From Ravibacter arvi (GTDB taxonomy: Bacteria > Bacteroidota > Bacteroidia > Cytophagales > Spirosomataceae): 64,000 nucleotides of DNA. Of the stretch, positions 59,350 to 64,000 are shown one piece after another. Position 1 is the first letter of the stretch; the number at the start of each line of letters is the position of its first letter. The stretch covers positions 737,656 through 801,655 of the forward strand of contig NZ_BAABEY010000036.1 of NCBI RefSeq assembly GCF_039540405.1, given 5' to 3'. The notes below the pieces were generated by a model. The model saw only the letters and a program-made list of their open reading frames with translations, was not told the origin of the DNA and made no database searches. Both the position numbers and the translations under genes were made by a program.

Positions 59350-60228
59350 ATGAAAGTTGTAGTCCATGGCAAGCCCTTTGCCGAGGCCGCAAGGCCTTTT
59401 ATTCAAGGGATGTTTGATGAAATGGCCCTCCGGAAGATAGACGTATGGATTTCCGGCGGTTTCGAAGCCATTCTAAATGCGGCTAATATCCGGCTTTCGA
59501 ATACTACAACGTTTGGCAGTCCTGCAGACCTGAACGGAGCCCGCCTGGTGGTTAGCCTGGGAGGAGATGGAACTTTACTGGAAACAGTTGCGCTGATCGG
59601 CGCGCGCCAGATACCGGTCATAGGTGTCAATGTAGGGCGGCTCGGTTTCCTCGCGACGGTCCCCCCCGAGCGGATCAAAGACATGATTCTCGCTTTGGAA
59701 ACCGGTGACTACCGCATTGAAACACGCTCTATCCTTGAAGTAGAGGCCAATAACATGGAAATTTTCGGCGGGGTTAATTTCGCCCTCAACGACCTGGCCA
59801 TTACGAAAACCGATACGTCATCGATGATAACGGTTCATTCCTATCTCAACGGTGAATTCCTGAATTCCTACTGGGCAGATGGGCTCATTGTCTCAACCCC
59901 TACCGGATCGACCGGTTATTCGCTCAGCTGCGGCGGACCGGTTCTGGTGCCGAATTCCAAAAGCCTGATCGTGACGCCGGTGAGCCCGCATAATCTGAAT
60001 GTGCGGCCTCTGGTGGTGGAAGACAGCGCGGTGCTTAGCTTCGAAGTAAAAAGCAGAAGCAATAATTTCCTGCTTTCCCTCGACTCCCGTTCCAGTATTG
60101 TGGACGAATCCACGCAACTGAAAGTCAGAAAAGCCAGTTTTGTGGCGAGGCTTGTGAAAATGCGCCAGGATAATTTTTTTGACACCCTCCGGAGCAAATT
60201 GTCCTGGGGGCTTGACATGCGGAACTAA
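59350..60228 (+). CDS. nadK: NAD kinase
   Basis: 292 residues, typical length. Motif GGDGTLLETVALIG (diphosphate/ATP binding, catalytic Asp), FALNDLAITKTDTSSMI (NE/D motif) and SYWADGLIVSTPTGSTGYSL with CGGP are diagnostic. It converts NAD to NADP. It is adjacent to the CBS gene (3 bp) and 17 bp from the epimerase gene. Confidence 0.96.
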   Translation: MKVVVHGKPFAEAARPFIQGMFDEMALRKIDVWISGGFEAILNAANIRLSNTTTFGSPADLNGARLVVSLGGDGTLLETVALIGARQIPVIGVNVGRLGFLATVPPERIKDMILALETGDYRIETRSILEVEANNMEIFGGVNFALNDLAITKTDTSSMITVHSYLNGEFLNSYWADGLIVSTPTGSTGYSLSCGGPVLVPNSKSLIVTPVSPHNLNVRPLVVEDSAVLSFEVKSRSNNFLLSLDSRSSIVDESTQLKVRKASFVARLVKMRQDNFFDTLRSKLSWGLDMRN

Positions 60229-60245
60229 TTTTTACTCTCCGGCCT

Positions 60246-61268
60246 ATGCGCCTGCGTTATCATTCATTCCAGCTTCAGCTGAAGCATACTTTTACCATCG
60301 CCCATGACTCCCGGGATGTGCAGCCGACCCTGATCGTGGAGCTGAGTGACGACGGGTTAACCGGCTTCGGTGAAGCTACCACGAACCCTTACTACGGGAT
60401 AACGATGGCGGGGATGACCGAAGCGCTTGAGCGTGTGAGGGAACAGGTGGAGCATTATACCTGGGGGAGCCCCGAAGAATTATGGGATCGGGTGCATCCG
60501 CTATTGAAAGACAACCCTTTTGCCCAATGTGCATTGGACAATGCTGCTCACGATCTTTTTGCCCGCAAGCAGGGACTTCCGCTTTACCGGCAATGGGGAC
60601 TTGAAACCGGAACCGTTCCGGCAACCAACTATACGATTGGTATCGATACAATCGACAAAATGGTGGCCAAGCTGAAAGAGTTTCCCTGGCCGCTCTATAA
60701 GATTAAGTTAGGTACGTCGCACGATCTCGACATCGTGAGAGAGCTGCGCCGGCATACATCGTCCCCGTTCAGGATTGACGCCAACTGCGCCTGGTCGGCC
60801 GAGGAAGCGATAGCCAACAGCGGGCCGCTGAAAGCGCTGGGAGTTGAATTTATCGAACAGCCATTGCCTGCCGCGGACGTCGCGGGCATGAAGGAGGTGT
60901 TTACGCAGTCCTTATTACCCGTAATTGCCGATGAAAGCTGTATCGTCGAATCGGACGTGGAACGTTGCCGGGGCCTGTTCCATGGTATCAACATCAAGCT
61001 TACCAAGTGTGGTGGCCTTACTCCGGCCCGCCGGATGATTCAGAAAGCACGGGAGCTCGGGTTGAAAACGATGGTAGGCTGTATGACCGAGAGCAGCATA
61101 GGGATTGCGGCCATTGGTCAGTTGCTGCCCTTGCTCGACTATGTAGACATGGACGGTAATCTGCTGATCGCCAATGACCCGGCCACGGGCGTTGAATTTG
61201 ATAAAGACGGGCGCTTTGTGCTCAGTAACCGGAGCGGTATCGGTGCTGCACTTAAAACCGGTAGGTGA
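60246..61268 (+). CDS. Dipeptide (L-Ala-D/L-Glu) epimerase, enolase superfamily
   Basis: 340 residues. Catalytic lysine pair K152-x-K154 (YKIKLGT), metal ligands D178 (FRIDANCAWS), E204 (EFIEQPLP), D229 (VIADESC) and the opposite base K251 (INIKLTKCGG) are all in place. The family epimerises L-Ala-D-Glu from murein turnover or related dipeptides. Its last 17 bp overlap the end of the convergent membrane-barrel gene. It is probably cotranscribed with nadK. Confidence 0.92.
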   Translation: MRLRYHSFQLQLKHTFTIAHDSRDVQPTLIVELSDDGLTGFGEATTNPYYGITMAGMTEALERVREQVEHYTWGSPEELWDRVHPLLKDNPFAQCALDNAAHDLFARKQGLPLYRQWGLETGTVPATNYTIGIDTIDKMVAKLKEFPWPLYKIKLGTSHDLDIVRELRRHTSSPFRIDANCAWSAEEAIANSGPLKALGVEFIEQPLPAADVAGMKEVFTQSLLPVIADESCIVESDVERCRGLFHGINIKLTKCGGLTPARRMIQKARELGLKTMVGCMTESSIGIAAIGQLLPLLDYVDMDGNLLIANDPATGVEFDKDGRFVLSNRSGIGAALKTGR

Positions 61269-61986
61269 CACTGACCTGCAGGGACCGTGTCAGAAGCTGA
61301 GAATAGTTGGCCCTGACCAAAGCAGGAATCTGATAGGAACCGAATATCTGGTGATAGTATTCCAGGCCTACACGCCAGTCTTCTTCTAACCTGACACCAA
61401 TAGTTCCCACCAGGCCTACCACAAAAGGGCGGTAGTGCCTGTTCCGGTGCCAGGTCTGGCCGGATTCTTCCGGTTTGAAATAAGAATCCTTGCTGATGGT
61501 TTTTGTATTTGAGAAAAGATACAGATCGTTCCGCAAACCCAACGAAGCGAAAGGCAGGAGGTCCAAAACTCTCCAATAACTGGAATTGAACTGGAAAGAG
61601 AGGTCGTTGGTCAGAAAATGGTCCCGCGAACGAATCTTGTAGGAACCCAGCGTCGTCTCGTCGTTAGCGCTTATTACGGCATCGACCTTGGTTACCCCGC
61701 CTCTTGACCGGTAACCCAAACCCACTTTCAGATCAAGCCCCTGGCTTAGAACCTTGCCAAATGCTAGGGAGGCGCCATAGCTGGGCAGTAATAATCCTTG
61801 CCGGGTTAAAGTATCGTCTTTTGCCTTTTGAAGAGAAGTCCCTATATCAGCAGATACGGCCCAATAAGAAGTTTGGGCATTTGCGGCATTGGAGATAAGC
61901 AGTCCCGACAGGACGAGCAGAAAAAATACAAAACGGCTGCTGAAACGAACAAAGCCGGATGCTAGCAAAAAAAGCTGGTATTCCAT
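61252..61986 (-). CDS. Outer-membrane beta-barrel protein of unknown function
   Basis: 244 residues. Signal peptide at about residues 15-38 (FVFFLLVLSGLLISNAANAQ). The rest alternates in the manner of an 8-10 strand barrel and ends in an aromatic strand (SLQVSVTYRF, terminal Phe), a standard BAM signal. No family can be named. The 3' end overlaps the dipeptide epimerase gene by 17 bp on the opposite strand. Confidence 0.8.
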   Translation of the reverse strand: MEYQLFLLASGFVRFSSRFVFFLLVLSGLLISNAANAQTSYWAVSADIGTSLQKAKDDTLTRQGLLLPSYGASLAFGKVLSQGLDLKVGLGYRSRGGVTKVDAVISANDETTLGSYKIRSRDHFLTNDLSFQFNSSYWRVLDLLPFASLGLRNDLYLFSNTKTISKDSYFKPEESGQTWHRNRHYRPFVVGLVGTIGVRLEEDWRVGLEYYHQIFGSYQIPALVRANYSQLLTRSLQVSVTYRF

Positions 61987-62105
61987 TTATTATTCACGGA
62001 TATGTCCGTAGGCAGCTTACAAATTAGCGGGGCAATTTATGTATTTAATTCTAAAAATGCGCTATTTGCACCACTTATTGAAACTGCCTTTGAATTTTAT
62101 AGGAA

Positions 62106-62828
62106 ATGAAGGTCAATTTTGAAGATATCATCCTGTTTCAGGATGACGATTTCCTGGTGGTAAACAAACCGCCCGGCCTGGCCACACTTGATGAACGAAC
62201 TGCTGACAGGGGGCAGAGTTTGCTTCGCCTGGCCAAAGAATATAACAGTAATTTGCAGGCCGCACACCGGCTTGACAAGGAGACTTCGGGTGCGCTCGCT
62301 TTCGCGAAATCGCCGGAAGCCTACCGGCATCTGGCGATGCAATTCGAAAACAGGGAAGTAACGAAAAGATATCACGCGGTAACGGTCGGAATCCATGACC
62401 TGGATAGCATTTCTGTTTATCTTCCCATTCACCCCCTGAAAAATGGTACGGCGGTAAAGATTGACAGGGAGAAAGGTAAACCTGCCGAGACAATCTTCAA
62501 CAGCCTGAAGACATACCGTGGCTATACACTCGTAGAATGTATCCCTATTACCGGGCGTATGCACCAGATCCGGGTTCACTTGTCCTGTCTGAAAGCACCT
62601 ATCGTCAACGACGAGCAATACGGGGGGAAGCCGGTTTACCTGTCGGAACTGAAAAGGAAATTTAATCTCAAGAAGTTTACCGAAGAGCTGCCTATCATGC
62701 AAAGGGTGGCGTTGCACGCATACTCGCTGAGTTTCGGTCTGATGAACGACAGCGACGTGGAGGTCGTGGCGCCTTATCCCAAAGATTTTGCCGTTCTGGT
62801 AAATTTACTGAACAAATATGGCGTTTAG
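62106..62828 (+). CDS. RluA-family pseudouridine synthase
   Basis: 240 residues. Catalytic Asp57 in AAHRLDKETSGALAFAKS, plus VVNKPPGLATLDERTADRGQ near the N-terminus and PITGRMHQIRVHLSCLKAPI, are RluA/C/D-type. There is no S4 domain, so it resembles RluA or TruC rather than RluC/D. It isomerises uridine in rRNA or tRNA. The target base is unknown. Confidence 0.93.
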   Translation: MKVNFEDIILFQDDDFLVVNKPPGLATLDERTADRGQSLLRLAKEYNSNLQAAHRLDKETSGALAFAKSPEAYRHLAMQFENREVTKRYHAVTVGIHDLDSISVYLPIHPLKNGTAVKIDREKGKPAETIFNSLKTYRGYTLVECIPITGRMHQIRVHLSCLKAPIVNDEQYGGKPVYLSELKRKFNLKKFTEELPIMQRVALHAYSLSFGLMNDSDVEVVAPYPKDFAVLVNLLNKYGV

Positions 62829-62879
62829 GCTGTGTTTTTCAGCTATACTTTTTTTATGTTGAAACAAATACATAAACCT

Positions 62880-63599
62880 ATGAAACCCTCTTCTTATCCA
62901 GCAACGCTTGTCTTGATTTTTACTTTATTACTGGTGAACCTCACCGCTTTTGCGCAGGAGTCCGCTTACGATCTTCTTGTAAAAAAGGACGGAACCATAA
63001 TGGAGGTTAAGATTGTTGAAATCAAGCCTGATGAGATTCTATACCGAAAAAAGGATGACCCGGACGGAGCCATTTTCGGAATCGAGAAATCAGAATTATT
63101 GTCTGCGAAGCTGAGTAACGGGGAAACGCTGACGTTTACCGTCACGGTGGATAGTTTCTATGACAAGGCACGTGCGGCATCCTATCCTGCCCGGCCGGCT
63201 GGTGTGCCGCTTTATGAGGCGATACCGCCGAAGAATGAATTTGAATCGGGCATACAGGCTTTGCCTTCCGACCAGTTGGAAAACAAATATCATCTTTATC
63301 GGGCTGCTTCCAGGGCCGGGAAGGCAAAAGGTTGGACGGGTACGATTTTACAAATAGGGGTAAACCTGATCGGGACTATTATTGCGGTAGCCAACACTGA
63401 AACAGATTCTTTCGGAAATACTTATTATACAAACGAGAAAGCCGTGAGAACAGCGGGCTTTCTCATGATCGGAGGAACATTGAGCGGGTTGATCCTGGGG
63501 CCTGCAGGGTTCGTGAAAGCCGCGAAGAATGGGAACAAAGCGCGTTACATCCGTGACGAAATGCGCAGAAGAGGCGTATCCTATCAACCTCGGCGTTAG
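62880..63599 (+). CDS. Exported protein of unknown function with membrane-associated C-terminal part
   Basis: 239 residues from ATG 62880, which gives a clean signal peptide (LVLIFTLLLVNLTAFAQE). Frames from 62832 and 62856 are less suitable. After the signal there is a small beta domain (YDLLVKKDGTIMEVKIVEIK, EILYRKKDDPDGAIFGIEKS) seen in other Bacteroidota exported proteins. Two hydrophobic segments follow (TILQIGVNLIGTIIAVANTE and TAGFLMIGGTLSGLILGPAG). The C-terminus is basic (YIRDEMRRRGVSYQPRR). Function is unknown. It is 51 bp from the pseudouridine synthase stop. Confidence 0.75.
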   Translation: MKPSSYPATLVLIFTLLLVNLTAFAQESAYDLLVKKDGTIMEVKIVEIKPDEILYRKKDDPDGAIFGIEKSELLSAKLSNGETLTFTVTVDSFYDKARAASYPARPAGVPLYEAIPPKNEFESGIQALPSDQLENKYHLYRAASRAGKAKGWTGTILQIGVNLIGTIIAVANTETDSFGNTYYTNEKAVRTAGFLMIGGTLSGLILGPAGFVKAAKNGNKARYIRDEMRRRGVSYQPRR

Positions 63600-63618
63600 C
63601 ATACAAAGTTTTTTTTAC

Positions 63619-63663
63619 CACGGAGAGCACAAAGGACACAGAGAACTCTTTGTGTGCTCCGTG
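63619..63663 (+). terminator. Imperfect hairpin of a dispersed CACGGAG/CACAAAG type
   Basis: CACGG, AGCA and CAAAG pair with CTTTG, TGCT and CCGTG across GACACAGAGAACT-type sequence. It lies 20 bp after the stop at 63599. The same wording (CACAGAG-like units) is common in intergenic DNA of many bacteria. A terminator role is plausible. Confidence 0.45.
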
Positions 63664-63740
63664 CCCTTCTATGTTGAAAAGCAATTTTATAAGCTGATAT
63701 TTCTGTTATTTTTATTTTTTAGCTGCATTCATCTCTGCTT

Positions 63741-63845
63741 NNNNNNNNNNNNNNNNNNNNNNNNNNNNNNNNNNNNNNNNNNNNNNNNNNNNNNNNNNNN
63801 NNNNNNNNNNNNNNNNNNNNNNNNNNNNNNNNNNNNNNNNNNNNN
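63741..63845. other. Assembly gap (105 N)
   Basis: A run of unknown bases. Gene content across it cannot be read. The true length may differ. Confidence 0.98.
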
Positions 63846-63890
63846 TCAGCGGTCTACTTTATGGTAGCTGCTATGTACTTTTCATTTTAA
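63846..63890 (+). other. Possible C-terminal tail of a gene broken by the gap
   Basis: Fourteen codons read SAVYFMVAAMYFSF and end in TAA, resembling a final membrane helix. Upstream of the gap another frame reads YKLIFLLFLFFSC, like a lipoprotein signal without a start codon. Neither can be assigned. Confidence 0.25.
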
Positions 63891-64000
63891 AAAGGAGGGA
63901 GACGTAATCTTTGCGTAGCGGTCTTCCTTTGAAAAAGGTGCTGCAAGCACAGAACAACGTTTGGCCTCCCTTCCAAATCTTAAAGGCATTAAAGAATTTA

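Larger units (their letters stand above)
63600..64000. other. Right-end region with hairpin, scaffold gap and unresolved sequence
   Basis: 401 bp. After the last full gene it contains a hairpin (63619-63663), an N run (63741-63845) and 155 bp beyond it. The far part begins with a 14-codon tail (SAVYFMVAAMYFSF then TAA) and then has a GGAGGGAGAC/GTCTTCC-type inverted repeat (about 63888-63935). Identity of the interrupted gene is unknown. Confidence 0.4.

Overview
The window comes from a moderately GC-rich Bacteroidota chromosome, most likely a Cytophagales/Spirosomataceae member such as Dyadobacter. This placement is an inference. It rests on type IX secretion (T9SS) C-terminal sorting domains, a SusC/SusD pair with ECF sigma and FecR, a one-piece hybrid two-component regulator, Bacteroidota-type promoters (TTG, 19-22 bp, TAnnTTTG), and near absence of Shine-Dalgarno sites. 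One scaffold gap (a run of N) lies near the right end. I saw no rRNA, tRNA, CRISPR array or transposase.

Layout. 1-10.8 kb is a secreted/surface block: a lectin/Ig-like adhesin running off the left edge, a PKD-domain T9SS cargo, and a 1414-residue M4 metalloprotease with a T9SS tail. Two related LuxR-type regulators (5486-6136 and 10824-11495) lie beside these genes, and both carry Cys where a receiver domain normally has its phospho-Asp. A 1334-residue hybrid sensor/AraC regulator follows. 16-18.3 kb is a small operon of two membrane proteins and a winged-helix regulator, with the same 23-bp palindrome-containing site ahead of two of its genes. 18.4-26.3 kb holds a glycoside-hydrolase-like protein, a methyltransferase and a 1442-residue repeat-built T9SS surface protein. 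26.3-34.5 kb holds a PVC-type dehydrogenase/cytochrome c with an MFS transporter, then HNH nuclease, smpB, accD, a LysE exporter, a NUDIX hydrolase and a Tat-exported TIM-barrel lipoprotein.

34.5-45.8 kb holds a four-unit REP-like tandem array, a putative glycosyltransferase, thioredoxin, a polysaccharide flippase, an MlaE/MlaF lipid-transport pair, an SDR, a ROK sugar kinase, a ribulokinase-like kinase, and a MocR regulator divergent from a GNAT gene across a direct-repeat operator. 45.8-54.5 kb is an ECF sigma - FecR - SusC - SusD - DapA/NanA-type lyase cluster on the minus strand, probably for uptake and cleavage of a sugar-acid-like substrate. 54.6-63.6 kb is mostly housekeeping: peroxiredoxin, RecG, alpha/beta hydrolase, CBS protein, NAD kinase, dipeptide epimerase, an outer-membrane barrel, an RluA-type pseudouridine synthase and a secreted protein.

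The most unusual signals are in non-coding DNA and regulators. Six intergenic loci carry degenerate tandem heptanucleotide repeats of two families (TTCCGAY-like and TGAGGTG/CCTCACA-like). Three of the loci have inverted arms and two of those lie exactly between convergent genes, overlapping stop codons. The Cys-substituted pseudo-receiver regulators and the duplicated palindromic operator are also worth testing. Start codons were moved downstream for several genes where the longest frame runs through repeats, a terminator or a neighbouring promoter region.
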